This document shows, piece after piece, positions 8,528-16,907 of a stretch of DNA of 64,000 bases; positions within the stretch are counted from its first letter, which is position 1; each line of letters opens with the position of its first letter. The notes under the pieces were generated by a model. The model was not told the DNA's origin. It searched no databases and saw nothing but the letters and a program-made list of their open reading frames with translations. The stretch is from contig JADJPQ010000009.1 of assembly GCA_016713175.1 (NCBI GenBank), forward strand, positions 248,001 through 312,000, written 5' to 3'. Position numbers and translations under genes: made by a program. Source of the DNA: Planctomycetota bacterium. Its GTDB lineage: Bacteria; Planctomycetota; UBA1135; UBA2386.

Positions 8528-9886
8528 GTGTTCGGATTCTTCTACGACATGATGGCGGTGGCCGGCTCGCCGCACGCGTGGTTCGCGGTGGGCGTGTTCG
8601 CCGTCGCGTATCTGCTGGTGGTGCTCGAGGACAAGATCCACCTGCGCAAGAGCAAGCCGGTGCTGGCGGCCGCGGGCGTCATCTGGGTGCTGGTCGCCTA
8701 CGCCTTCCGGCACGTGCCCGACGTCGACGAGCACTACCTCGAGGACCGGCTGCTCGGACATGTCGGTGAGTACGGCGCGCTGTTCCTGTTCCTGATGGTG
8801 GCGATGGCCTACCTGTCGGCGATCAGCAAGCACAACGTGTTCCTGCGGTTGAACGCGGTGCTGATCTCCGCCGGCTTCGGCATGCGAACGCTGTACTGGA
8901 CGCTCGGCGGCCTGGCGTTCTTCATCTCGCCGATCTGCGACAACATGACGACCGCGCTGCTGATGGGATCGGTCGCGATCGCCGTCAGCCAGGGCAACAA
9001 ACGCTTCGTCGCTGTTTGCTGCAGTAGCATCGTCGTCGCTGCCAACGCCGGCGGCGTGTTCTCGCCGTTCGGCGACATCACGTCGCTGATGGTCTGGCAG
9101 GCTGGCAAGGTCGACACCGGACACTTCCTGAAGCTGTTCGTGCCGAGCCTGGTGAACTGGTTGGTGCCAGCCATCGTGATGAGCTTCACCGTGCCGAAGG
9201 ACAAACCGGCGCCGTTGTCGGAACGGGTGTCGCTGAAGCCTGGCTGGTGGGTCGTGTGCAGTCTGTTCCTGGCAACGATCGGCACCGCGGTGTTCTTCTA
9301 CCACTCCTTGCACCTGCCGCCGTTCCTCGGCATGACGTCGGGACTGGCCTACTACTTCGTCTACGCCTACGTCCGCAACTGGAACCACAAGCACAAGCAG
9401 CTCGGCGAACCGCTGGATGTGTTCGCCGACGTCGCCACCGTCGAGTGGGATGCGATGCTGTTCTTCTTCGGCGTGATGATGTGTGTCGGCGGTCTGACCG
9501 AGCTCGGGGTGATGGCGAAGCTGTCGGGCTGGCTGTACTCGGACCAGGTCGGGCCGTTCTATGCCAACGTCGGCATCGGCGTCGCGTCGGCGTTGATCGA
9601 CAACGTGTCGTTGATGTTCGCGGTGCTCAACATGGACCCGAACATGGGCACCGGCGAGCGTGGTCAGTACTACTGGGAACTGCTGACCCTGACTGCTGGT
9701 ACCGGCGGTTCGCTGCTGTCGATCGGCAGTGCCGCCGGCGTCAGCCTGATGGGCCTCAGCAAAGGCAGGTTCACCTTCGGCGATCACCTGCGCTGGTTCC
9801 CGGCGATCCTCGCGGGGTTCTGCGCCAGCGTGATCGTACACTGGTGGCTCAACTCGCCACCCTCGCTGCCCGGCGGCGCGCAGTAG
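8528..9886 (+). CDS. nhaD: NhaD-type Na+/H+ antiporter, copy 3
   Basis: This third tandem paralogue, 452 residues, is the most divergent of the three. It has SPICDNMTTALLMGS where the others have PVADN, ITSLMVWQAG for ITTLMVW, AYLSAISKHN in place of TYIS(T/A)IAAHN, and DAMLFFFGVMMCVGGL for the late motif. GTG 8528 is preceded by GAGGGAGA about five bases upstream. A small hairpin (TGCGCC/GGCGCA, 8496-8511) sits just before this ribosome-binding site. The substitutions in membrane motifs suggest a different ion affinity or pH range from copies 1 and 2, which is an inference. Confidence 0.92.
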   Translation: MFGFFYDMMAVAGSPHAWFAVGVFAVAYLLVVLEDKIHLRKSKPVLAAAGVIWVLVAYAFRHVPDVDEHYLEDRLLGHVGEYGALFLFLMVAMAYLSAISKHNVFLRLNAVLISAGFGMRTLYWTLGGLAFFISPICDNMTTALLMGSVAIAVSQGNKRFVAVCCSSIVVAANAGGVFSPFGDITSLMVWQAGKVDTGHFLKLFVPSLVNWLVPAIVMSFTVPKDKPAPLSERVSLKPGWWVVCSLFLATIGTAVFFYHSLHLPPFLGMTSGLAYYFVYAYVRNWNHKHKQLGEPLDVFADVATVEWDAMLFFFGVMMCVGGLTELGVMAKLSGWLYSDQVGPFYANVGIGVASALIDNVSLMFAVLNMDPNMGTGERGQYYWELLTLTAGTGGSLLSIGSAAGVSLMGLSKGRFTFGDHLRWFPAILAGFCASVIVHWWLNSPPSLPGGAQ

Positions 9887-9917
9887 CGCGGCCGCCCGCG
9901 CCGCCCTCGCGCGCTAC
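9883..9917. terminator. Possible bidirectional terminator hairpin between convergent genes
   Basis: The 8-base inverted repeat GTAGCGCG (9883-9890) / CGCGCTAC (9910-9917) contains the stop codons of both convergent genes (third nhaD and pntB). The loop is 19 bases and GC-rich. There is no T-tract, so it is a weak candidate that could only aid Rho-dependent or bidirectional termination. Confidence 0.35.
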
Positions 9918-11311
9918 TTGCCGAGTTCCTTGACTTCCTTGACCATGCCCTCGAGCGCTTCCTTGGCATCGAGGAACACCATCAGGCAGTTGTCGCGCTC
10001 GAACAGCGGGTTCTTGATGCCGGCATAGCCCGGCGCCAGCGAGCGCTTGATGACGACGACCGTGCGCGCGTGGTCGACATCGAGGATCGGCATGCCGGCG
10101 ATCGGGCCGGTGGCCTCGCGCGCGGCGGGGTTCACCACGTCATTGGCGCCGACGATGATCACGACGTCGGTGTTCTTGAAGTCGCTGTTGATGCGATCCA
10201 TCTCCCACAGCTGGTCGTACGGAACGTCCGACTCGGCGAGCAGCACGTTCATGTGCCCGGGCATGCGTCCGGCGACCGGGTGGATCGCGTAGCGGACGTT
10301 GGCGCCGCGTTTGATCAGCAGTTCGCCGAGTTCGCGGATCGTGTGCTGCGCCTGCGCGACGGCGAGGCCATAGCCGGGCACCATGATCACCGACGCGGCG
10401 CCGTCGAGCAGCATCGCGACCTCCTCGGGCGTCGTCGACTTGATCGACTTGTAGTCCTTGGCATCCTTGGCGACCGACTCCTCGCCCATGCCGCCGAGCA
10501 GCACGTTGCCGAGCGAACGGTTCATCGCCTTGCACATGATCTGCGTCAGGATGATGCCCGACGTGCCGACCAGGGCGCCGACGACCACCAGCATCGGGTT
10601 GCCGATCACGAAGCCCGAAGCAGAGCCGGCCATGCCGGAGTAGCTGTTGAGCAGCGACACGACGACCGGCATGTCGGCGCCGCCGATCGGCATGACCAGG
10701 AACACACCGAGAACGAGCGCCAGCACGCTCAGCAGGATCGTCGCGGTGGTCAGACCGGCCGCTGACGTCGCGATCACCTGCCAGTAGGAGCAGCCGATGA
10801 TACCGACCGCGATCGCCGCATGCAGATAGTGTCGGGCCGTGCCTTTCAACGGATGGGACAGCTTCTTGCCGCCGAGTTTGAAGAACGCGATGAAGCTGCC
10901 CGTCAGCGTCACCAGGCCGATCAGGATCGTGATCGGCGTGCTGATCGCGTTGACCAGACCGGTGTCGGCCAGACACTTGTCCGCCTGGTGCATCACCGGA
11001 TGCTCGAGGATCGCCGCGAGCGCGACGAACGCCGAGGCGGCGCCGCCCAGGCCGTTCAGCGCCGCAACCATCTCGGGCATCTGCGTCGTCGGGGTCTTGA
11101 CCGCAACCCAGACACCGACGCCGCCGCCGACCAGCAGACCGCCGATCAACGCCCACCAACTGATGTTGCCGGTCGCCGCCAGCACCGTGACGACCGCCAG
11201 CAGCATGGCGATCTCGGAGATCTTGTTGCCGCGCTGACAGGTCTTGACGCTGGTCAGGTTCTTGATGCCGACGACGAACAGCAGCGTGGCCAGGAGATAG
11301 AGGTAGTCCAC
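9914..11311 (-). CDS. pntB: NAD(P) transhydrogenase subunit beta
   Basis: This is the beta subunit of the proton-translocating nicotinamide nucleotide transhydrogenase (465 residues), which uses the proton gradient to make NADPH from NADH. It has an N-terminal block of about nine membrane helices (domain II part), then the NADP-binding domain III with VIMVPGYGLAVAQAQH near residue 305, VRYAIHPVAGRMPGHMNVLL near 340, and DVVIIVGANDVVNPAA near 385. The start is GTG 11311, one base after the stop of the preceding small subunit gene. It is the last gene of a pntA1-pntA2-pntB operon. Confidence 0.96.
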   Translation of the reverse strand: MDYLYLLATLLFVVGIKNLTSVKTCQRGNKISEIAMLLAVVTVLAATGNISWWALIGGLLVGGGVGVWVAVKTPTTQMPEMVAALNGLGGAASAFVALAAILEHPVMHQADKCLADTGLVNAISTPITILIGLVTLTGSFIAFFKLGGKKLSHPLKGTARHYLHAAIAVGIIGCSYWQVIATSAAGLTTATILLSVLALVLGVFLVMPIGGADMPVVVSLLNSYSGMAGSASGFVIGNPMLVVVGALVGTSGIILTQIMCKAMNRSLGNVLLGGMGEESVAKDAKDYKSIKSTTPEEVAMLLDGAASVIMVPGYGLAVAQAQHTIRELGELLIKRGANVRYAIHPVAGRMPGHMNVLLAESDVPYDQLWEMDRINSDFKNTDVVIIVGANDVVNPAAREATGPIAGMPILDVDHARTVVVIKRSLAPGYAGIKNPLFERDNCLMVFLDAKEALEGMVKEVKELGK

Positions 11312-11312
11312 G

Positions 11313-11597
11313 TCACTTCCCCTTCTTCTTGAACGAGCCGAGCATGCGGTCGGTCACCATGTAGCCGCCGACGACGTTGACCGTCGCGCAGGCGATGGCG
11401 AGAAACGCCAGGATCTGGGCGAAGATGCCGCCGGAGGCCGTCGCGACGATGATCGCGCCGACGATCGTGATCCCCGAGATCGCGTTCGATCCGGACATCA
11501 GCGGCGTGTGCAGCGTCGGCGGCACCTTGTTGATCAGCTCGAAACCGAGCAGCGAAGCGATGACGAACACGAAGATCGTCAGGAAGATCGGGTCCAT
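11313..11597 (-). CDS. pntA2: NAD(P) transhydrogenase subunit alpha, membrane part (PntA2)
   Basis: This short protein of 94 residues has three hydrophobic helices and the family stretch NKVPPTLHTPLMSGSNAISG near residues 24-43. It corresponds to the membrane portion of the alpha subunit, which is split off as a separate polypeptide here as in alphaproteobacterial and other three-gene transhydrogenases. A basic tail (KKKGK) ends the protein. It lies 15 bases after pntA1 and one base before pntB, so the three subunits are translated from one message. Confidence 0.95.
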   Translation of the reverse strand: MDPIFLTIFVFVIASLLGFELINKVPPTLHTPLMSGSNAISGITIVGAIIVATASGGIFAQILAFLAIACATVNVVGGYMVTDRMLGSFKKKGK

Positions 11598-11612
11598 GGT
11601 TCGTTCCTCGCT

Positions 11613-12749
11613 CTAACCGGGGTTGGCGGCCAGCGCCTGTGCCGTCGCTTCGTGACACACCTGGCCATCGTGGGTCACCGTAACCGCCGCGAGGATCTCC
11701 GCTTTGATGTCCACGTTCGGCTGACCGTTCTTGACGAACTCACCGAGGAACGCGAGCACGTTGCGCGCGAACATCCGCGAGCTGTCATTGGCGCACTGCG
11801 CCGGCAGGTTGGTGTCGCCGAGGATCGTCACCCCGTCGACCACCACGCGCTGCCCCGACACCGAACCCTCGACGTTGCCACCCTGTCCGGCGGCCATGTC
11901 GACGATGACCGACCCTGGCTTCATGCCCTTGCGCATGTCGGCGGTCACCAGCACCGGCGCCTTGCGACCCGGCACCAGCGCGGTCGTGATCAGCACGTCA
12001 GCCTGGGTGATGTGCGACGTCAGGATCTCGCGCTGCTTGCGCAGGAACTCCGCCGTCGTCTCCTTGGCGTAGCCGCCCTTGGTCTCCGCATCTGGCGGTG
12101 CGCCGGTGTCGACGAACTTGCCGCCCAGCGATTCGACCTGTTCCTTGCAGGCGGGCCGGATGTCATTGGCTTCGACCACCGCGCCCAGCCGCCGCGCCGT
12201 CGAGATCGCCTGCAGGCCCGCCACCCCGGCCCCGAGTACCAGCACGCGCGCCGGCGTGATCGTGCCGGCCGCCGTCATCAGCAGCGGGAACATCTTCGGC
12301 AACGTCGCCGCCGCCAGCAGCACGGCCTGGTAGCCGGCCACAGTGGCCTGCGAACTCAGGATGTCCATCTTCTGCGCCCGGGTGATGCGCGGCATCAGTT
12401 CGAGCGCCATGGCGGAGACCTTGGCGTCGCGCAGCGCCTTGACCTGCGACAGCCGCGAGGTCGGCGTCAGCGAACTGATCAGGATCGAGCCGGACTTCTG
12501 CGCGCGGCATTGCTCGACGTTCGGGGTCTGGATGCCGAGCACCAGGTCGGCCTGGCCGCGCGCACTCGCGTCGACCAGTTCGGCACCTGCGCTGGCAAAA
12601 TCCGCGTCGGCGAAGCCGGCGGCGAGTCCGGCGCCGCGTTCGACCTGCACCTTCAGACCGGCCTTGAGCATGCCTTTGACGGTCTCCGGGATCGCGGCTA
12701 CCCGCGTCTCGCCCGGCTCCGTCTCCTTGGGCACGAAGATGACTGCCAT
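11613..12749 (-). CDS. pntA1: NAD(P) transhydrogenase subunit alpha, NAD-binding part (PntA1)
   Basis: This is the soluble NAD(H)-binding domain I of transhydrogenase, 378 residues, related to alanine dehydrogenase. It begins with VIFVPKETEPGETRVAAIPE, the classic N-terminus of the family, and has the Rossmann glycine motif VLVLGAGVAGLQA near residue 168 and SVIVDMAAGQGGNVEGS near 284. I place the start at ATG 12749 because the family N-terminus begins there; an upstream in-frame extension is unlikely to be real. It heads a three-gene operon with pntA2 and pntB. Confidence 0.95.
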   Translation of the reverse strand: MAVIFVPKETEPGETRVAAIPETVKGMLKAGLKVQVERGAGLAAGFADADFASAGAELVDASARGQADLVLGIQTPNVEQCRAQKSGSILISSLTPTSRLSQVKALRDAKVSAMALELMPRITRAQKMDILSSQATVAGYQAVLLAAATLPKMFPLLMTAAGTITPARVLVLGAGVAGLQAISTARRLGAVVEANDIRPACKEQVESLGGKFVDTGAPPDAETKGGYAKETTAEFLRKQREILTSHITQADVLITTALVPGRKAPVLVTADMRKGMKPGSVIVDMAAGQGGNVEGSVSGQRVVVDGVTILGDTNLPAQCANDSSRMFARNVLAFLGEFVKNGQPNVDIKAEILAAVTVTHDGQVCHEATAQALAANPG

Positions 12750-12879
12750 GGTGGGGATCTGTTCTCGTCGTGGGGGGCGGACAACGAAACCAGGAAGGGC
12801 CGCCCAGCGCCACAGCGAACTGCTCCGGTACGCGACCGCGACGACGCGCGACCGCACTCGGATTCCGCGCCGCCGTCGC

Positions 12880-12885
12880 TAGGCT
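12880..12885 (+). promoter_or_regulatory. Putative -10 element upstream of pyrF
   Basis: TAGGCT is 12 bases before the pyrF ATG in the 148-base divergent spacer between pntA1 and pyrF. No Shine-Dalgarno is seen. It would give a very short 5' leader. No convincing -35 is visible. Confidence 0.3.
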
Positions 12886-12897
12886 TGACAGCGCCCG

Positions 12898-13770
12898 ATG
12901 ATGAGCTTCACCCAAGACCTCGCCGAACGGATCCTGCGCGGCGCCGCGCCGGCGGTGGTCGGACTCGATCCCCGCGTCGATGCGCTGCCGGCGAACCTGC
13001 GCCCGGATGCGCCGCCACCTGAGCGGATCCTCGCGTTCTACCAGGCTGCCCTGCCTGGACTGGCGCCGCACGTCGTCTGCGTCAAACCGAACATCGCGTT
13101 CTTCGAGTGCTTTGGCGCCGCTGGTTATCGCGTCTACGAACAAACCTGCGCGCTGGCGCGTTCGCTCGGCATGCTGGTGCTCGGTGACATCAAGCGCGGC
13201 GACATCGGCAGCACTGCCCAGGCCTACGCCGAGGGACATTTCCAGGTCGCCGACGCGGTGACGCTGCATCCGTATCTGGGACGCGACTCGGTGGACCCGT
13301 TCCTGCACCACTGCCGGGAAGAACGCGGCGGCAAGGCGGTGTTCGTGCTGGTCCGCACCAGCAACCCTGGCGCCAAGGACTTCCAGGATCTGCCGATCGC
13401 CGGCCAGCCGCTGGCCGAACATGTCGCCAATGCGGTCACCGCCTGGGGCGCTGATTTCCCGCGCCACCACGGCTACTCGCCGGTCGGCGCCGTCGTCGGT
13501 GCCACCTGGCCGAAAGAACTGGCCCGACTGCGCGAACTGCTGCCGCACGCCTGGCTGCTGCTGCCCGGCGTCGGTGCCCAGGGCGCCAAGGTGCAGGACC
13601 TGGCCGCCGCGTTCGACACCCGAGGTCTTGGCGCCCTGGTCAACCAGAGCCGCGGCGTCATGCAGGCATTCTCCCCGACTGATCCGCAGTGGCTGTCGCG
13701 GCTGCAGCAGGCCGCGATCGCCTTCGCCGACGAGTGTCGCACCGTCGCCCAGAGCCGCCGCCATGTCTGA
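12898..13770 (+). CDS. pyrF: Orotidine 5'-phosphate decarboxylase
   Basis: This enzyme catalyses the last step of UMP synthesis, decarboxylation of OMP, as a cytosolic dimer. Its 290 residues match the longer, mycobacterial-type OMP decarboxylases. Visible motifs are VVGLDPR near residue 20, VKPNIAFFE near 61 and the catalytic GDIKRGDIGSTAQAY near 98-112 (Lys and Asp pair). ATG 12898 or the next codon ATG 12901 could start it. The end overlaps the start of bshC by eight bases, so pyrimidine and bacillithiol genes share a transcript. Confidence 0.95.
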   Translation: MMSFTQDLAERILRGAAPAVVGLDPRVDALPANLRPDAPPPERILAFYQAALPGLAPHVVCVKPNIAFFECFGAAGYRVYEQTCALARSLGMLVLGDIKRGDIGSTAQAYAEGHFQVADAVTLHPYLGRDSVDPFLHHCREERGGKAVFVLVRTSNPGAKDFQDLPIAGQPLAEHVANAVTAWGADFPRHHGYSPVGAVVGATWPKELARLRELLPHAWLLLPGVGAQGAKVQDLAAAFDTRGLGALVNQSRGVMQAFSPTDPQWLSRLQQAAIAFADECRTVAQSRRHV

Positions 13771-15334
13771 ACCCGTCCGCACCCGCCCGACGCTGCGCCA
13801 CATCTCGTTCCGTCGCCTCGGTACTTCCGATGTGCATCAGCGCTATCTCGAAGACGATCGCGACATCGCCAGCCTGCTCGGCAAGCGGCCGCGCACCGTA
13901 CAAGAACTGCTGAAGCGCGCGCCCACCGGGGCCGGCCGGCTGGTCGGTCGCGAACAGATCGCGCAGGCGATGCTGACTTATGCGCAGCGCTTCCAGGCCC
14001 CCGAAGCCGTGCTGGCCGCCGCCCGCTCGCTGGCGGAACCCGACGTCCAAGTCGTGATCACCGGGCAGCAGCCCGGCATCTGCGGCGGCCCGCTGTTCAA
14101 CCTGCACAAGGTGGCCACCGCCATCCGGCTGTGCCGCGAGATCAACGCGCAACCCGGCGGACCGCGGGCGGTGCCGGTGTTCTGGAACCACAGCGACGAC
14201 CACGACCTCGAGGAAGCCAACCGGCTGTTCATGGTGTCGGCCGCGCAGGAACTGCAGAAGTTCCGGCTCGACATCGATCGCGGCGGCGAACCGCTGCGCG
14301 CGATCCGCGCCGGCCGCGAGATGGAGAAACTGCTGACCGAGATCGACGGCCTGGTGCCGCAGAGCGAGTTCCGGGACTGGGCGCTCGGTCTGTTCAAGCC
14401 GCGACACCCCAACGAACCGCTCGGCGATGCGATGGCGCGCATGATGTTCGAGTTGTTCGGCAAGCATGGGCTCCTGGTGATCGAACCGCGCGACCTGCCG
14501 GCCGAGGCGTTTCCGCCGCTGCAGCGGTGGTGGGGCCAATCCAACCAGATCCGCGACAAGATCCGCCAGACCAGCGACGAACTGAGCGACCTGGGCCTCG
14601 ACATCACGATGGACCCGGCGGCGACGATGATGTTCCAGATGGTAGGCAACCGGCGCGAGGCGCTCGCCGACGGCGAGGTCGCCGGCAACCCCGCCGACCT
14701 CAGCCCGGCGGCGCTGTTGCGACCGTTGTGGCAGGATGCGTGCCTGCCAACCATCGCGTTCGTGGTCGGTCCCGGCGAACTGGCCTACCTTGCGGTCGTC
14801 GCGCCGCTCTATCGGACGCTCGGCGTGCCGCAGCCACTGCTGGTGCCGCGCGCCTCGTTGACGCTGGTCGAACCGTCGCTGCAGCGCTTGCTGGCGCGCT
14901 TTGGCTGGGATCTGCCCGACCTCGAACCCGGTCCCGACAAGCTCGCCGCTTCCGTGCAGGGCGATGAAGGCTCGGGCATCGAGGATGAGATCGACGACCT
15001 GGCCACCAGGTTGCGCGCCGACCTCGACGCGATCAGTTCGCGGCTCGAGAAGCTCGATGCGTCGATGCTGTCCGCCCTCGACCGCGCCCGCACCAAGGCC
15101 CTCGAGGAGATCACCCGGCTCGCGGCCAAGATCCGCACCGCGCGCGAGAACCGCGAAGGCACCGGCCTGCGGCAGATCCGCCGCCTGTGCGCCAACCTGC
15201 GCCCGCGCGGTCGCCTGCAAGAACGCGTGCTGTCGCCGCTGCTGGCCTTGGTCGCGCACGGCAAGGAACTCGGCGACATCCTGGTCGACGCCGCCGATCC
15301 GTTCTGCATCGAGCACGGTGTGCTGGAGCTCTGA
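13763..15334 (+). CDS. bshC: Bacillithiol biosynthesis protein BshC (putative cysteine ligase)
   Basis: BshC is thought to add L-cysteine to GlcN-malate, the last step in making the low-molecular-weight thiol bacillithiol. The 523-residue length fits the family. Signature segments are VVITGQQPGICGGPLFN near residues 97-113 and PVFWNHSDDHDLEEAN near 138-153. A helical coiled-coil region with many Arg, Glu and Leu is near 420-490, as in characterised BshC. The ATG at 13763 lies inside the end of pyrF (8-base overlap). The stop is two bases before the bshB1 start, so pyrF-bshC-bshB1 is a tight operon. Confidence 0.93.
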   Translation: MSEPVRTRPTLRHISFRRLGTSDVHQRYLEDDRDIASLLGKRPRTVQELLKRAPTGAGRLVGREQIAQAMLTYAQRFQAPEAVLAAARSLAEPDVQVVITGQQPGICGGPLFNLHKVATAIRLCREINAQPGGPRAVPVFWNHSDDHDLEEANRLFMVSAAQELQKFRLDIDRGGEPLRAIRAGREMEKLLTEIDGLVPQSEFRDWALGLFKPRHPNEPLGDAMARMMFELFGKHGLLVIEPRDLPAEAFPPLQRWWGQSNQIRDKIRQTSDELSDLGLDITMDPAATMMFQMVGNRREALADGEVAGNPADLSPAALLRPLWQDACLPTIAFVVGPGELAYLAVVAPLYRTLGVPQPLLVPRASLTLVEPSLQRLLARFGWDLPDLEPGPDKLAASVQGDEGSGIEDEIDDLATRLRADLDAISSRLEKLDASMLSALDRARTKALEEITRLAAKIRTARENREGTGLRQIRRLCANLRPRGRLQERVLSPLLALVAHGKELGDILVDAADPFCIEHGVLEL

Positions 15335-15336
15335 TC

Positions 15337-16038
15337 ATGCTGCCGTGCGACGTCCTGCTGATCGGTCCGCACCCCGACGATGTCGAACTCGCGGCTGCCG
15401 GCACGATCCTACGGCTCATCGCCGCCGGCCACACCGTGTCGATCGTCGACCTGACCCGGGGCGAGAAGGGCTCGCGCGGCACCGTGCAGGATCGCGATGC
15501 GGAAGCCGGCGACGCCGCCAAGGCACTCGGCCTGCGCGAACGGCACAACCTCGGGCTGCCCGACACCGGCGTCAGCGCCGACGATGCCGCGACTGGTCTG
15601 CTGGTCGCCGCCATCCGTTCGGCAAGGCCCAACCTGTTGTTCTCGCCGCATGCCCGCGACGTCCACCCCGACCACGTCGCCGCCGCCGCGCTGGCCGAAC
15701 GTGCGTTCTTCCTCGCTGGCCTGGTGCACTGGGAACCGGCGGCCGGGCCGCCGCATCGACCGCGCCTGCACATCCGCTACCCCGGCAACACCCCGGTCGA
15801 ACCGAGCTTCGTCGTCGACATCGCCGACCTGCAGGAACGCAAAGCCGACGTCATCCGCTGCTACCGCTCGCAACTGCGGCCGGCCGATCGTTCGCACCTG
15901 ACCCAGGGCCTCGACATCCTCGAACGGACCCAGGTCCGCGACCGTTTCCACGGCACCCGGATCGGCTGCGCCGCGGCGGAAGCGTTCTGCCTGGATGGAC
16001 CTTTGCCCCTGCGCGATCTGCGGCCTCTAATGGGCTGA
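15337..16038 (+). CDS. bshB1: Bacillithiol biosynthesis deacetylase BshB1
   Basis: This zinc-dependent LmbE/PIG-L-family deacetylase removes acetate from GlcNAc-malate to give GlcN-malate, the second bacillithiol step. It has 233 residues. The metal-site motif PHPDDVE is at residues 11-17 (His12, Asp14 or Asp15) and the second metal His is in HPDH at 110-113. TRGEKGSRGT near 41-50 is also typical of BshB1. ATG 15337 starts two bases after the bshC stop, and its own stop overlaps the parA ATG by one base. Confidence 0.93.
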   Translation: MLPCDVLLIGPHPDDVELAAAGTILRLIAAGHTVSIVDLTRGEKGSRGTVQDRDAEAGDAAKALGLRERHNLGLPDTGVSADDAATGLLVAAIRSARPNLLFSPHARDVHPDHVAAAALAERAFFLAGLVHWEPAAGPPHRPRLHIRYPGNTPVEPSFVVDIADLQERKADVIRCYRSQLRPADRSHLTQGLDILERTQVRDRFHGTRIGCAAAEAFCLDGPLPLRDLRPLMG

Positions 16039-16907
16039 TGCAGCGCATCGCGGTGATCAACCAGAAGGGTGGCGTCGGCAAGACCACCACGACCGTCAAT
16101 CTCGGCGCCGCCCTGGCGCAACGCGGTTATCGGGTGCTGCTGCTCGATCTCGACCCGCAGGCCAACCTGACGGTGCATGTCGACAAGCGCCCGGATCTCG
16201 AGAGCAACACGCTGACCAACCTGCTGATCGAAGACGCGCCGCTGGCCGAACTGGTGCAGCCGACGTCGAGCGCCAACCTGTTCGTGGTGCCGAGCGACAC
16301 CTCGCTGGCCGGCGTCGAACAGGTGCTCGCCAACCGGATCGGGCGCGAGACGATCCTGCGCGAGGCGCTCGACGCGTTCCCCGCCGCCAAGGACTTCGAC
16401 ATCCTGCTGATGGACTGCCCGCCGTCGCTCGGTGTGCTGTCCGCCAACGCGCTGGTCGCCGCGCACCACGTGTTGATCCCGATGCAGGCCGAATACCTGT
16501 CGCTGCAGGGCATGGCCAAGCTGATGGAGGTCGTGCAACTGGTGCAGAAGCGGCTGAACCAGCAGTTGAAGATCGCCGCCGTGCTGCCGTGCATGGTCGA
16601 CGCGCGGACCAACCTGTCGGTCGAAGTGCTGCGCGAAATCGACACCCACTTCGGTTCGCTGCTCTGCAAGAGCCGGATCCGCAACAACGTCAAGCTGGCC
16701 GAGGCCCCGAGCTTCGGGCGGACCATCTTCGAGCATGCGCCGGATTCCAATGGCGCGCGCGACTATGAGCAGTTCGCCGACGAGTTCCTCGCGATGATCG
16801 GTTCGCCGATGCCGGCAACACGGTCCACGAACGCCGGCGGTAGCCCGACACCGACGGTTGCTCCGCAAGCGCCGGATGACGACGCCGCGGCCGAAGGATC
16901 GGCCTAG
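16038..16907 (+). CDS. parA: ParA/Soj-type chromosome partitioning ATPase
   Basis: This is a deviant-Walker ParA ATPase of 289 residues that binds DNA non-specifically when ATP-bound and moves ParB-parS complexes. The deviant Walker A KGGVGKTT is at residues 10-17, with DLDPQAN near 38-44 and LLMDCPPSLG near 121-130. After the ATPase fold comes a tail of about 35 residues rich in Pro, Ala and Asp. Its ATG overlaps the bshB1 stop by one base. No parB gene lies in this window, so the partner must be elsewhere or the protein positions some other cargo. It lies about 5 kb before dnaA, typical for an origin region. Confidence 0.93.
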   Translation: MQRIAVINQKGGVGKTTTTVNLGAALAQRGYRVLLLDLDPQANLTVHVDKRPDLESNTLTNLLIEDAPLAELVQPTSSANLFVVPSDTSLAGVEQVLANRIGRETILREALDAFPAAKDFDILLMDCPPSLGVLSANALVAAHHVLIPMQAEYLSLQGMAKLMEVVQLVQKRLNQQLKIAAVLPCMVDARTNLSVEVLREIDTHFGSLLCKSRIRNNVKLAEAPSFGRTIFEHAPDSNGARDYEQFADEFLAMIGSPMPATRSTNAGGSPTPTVAPQAPDDDAAAEGSA

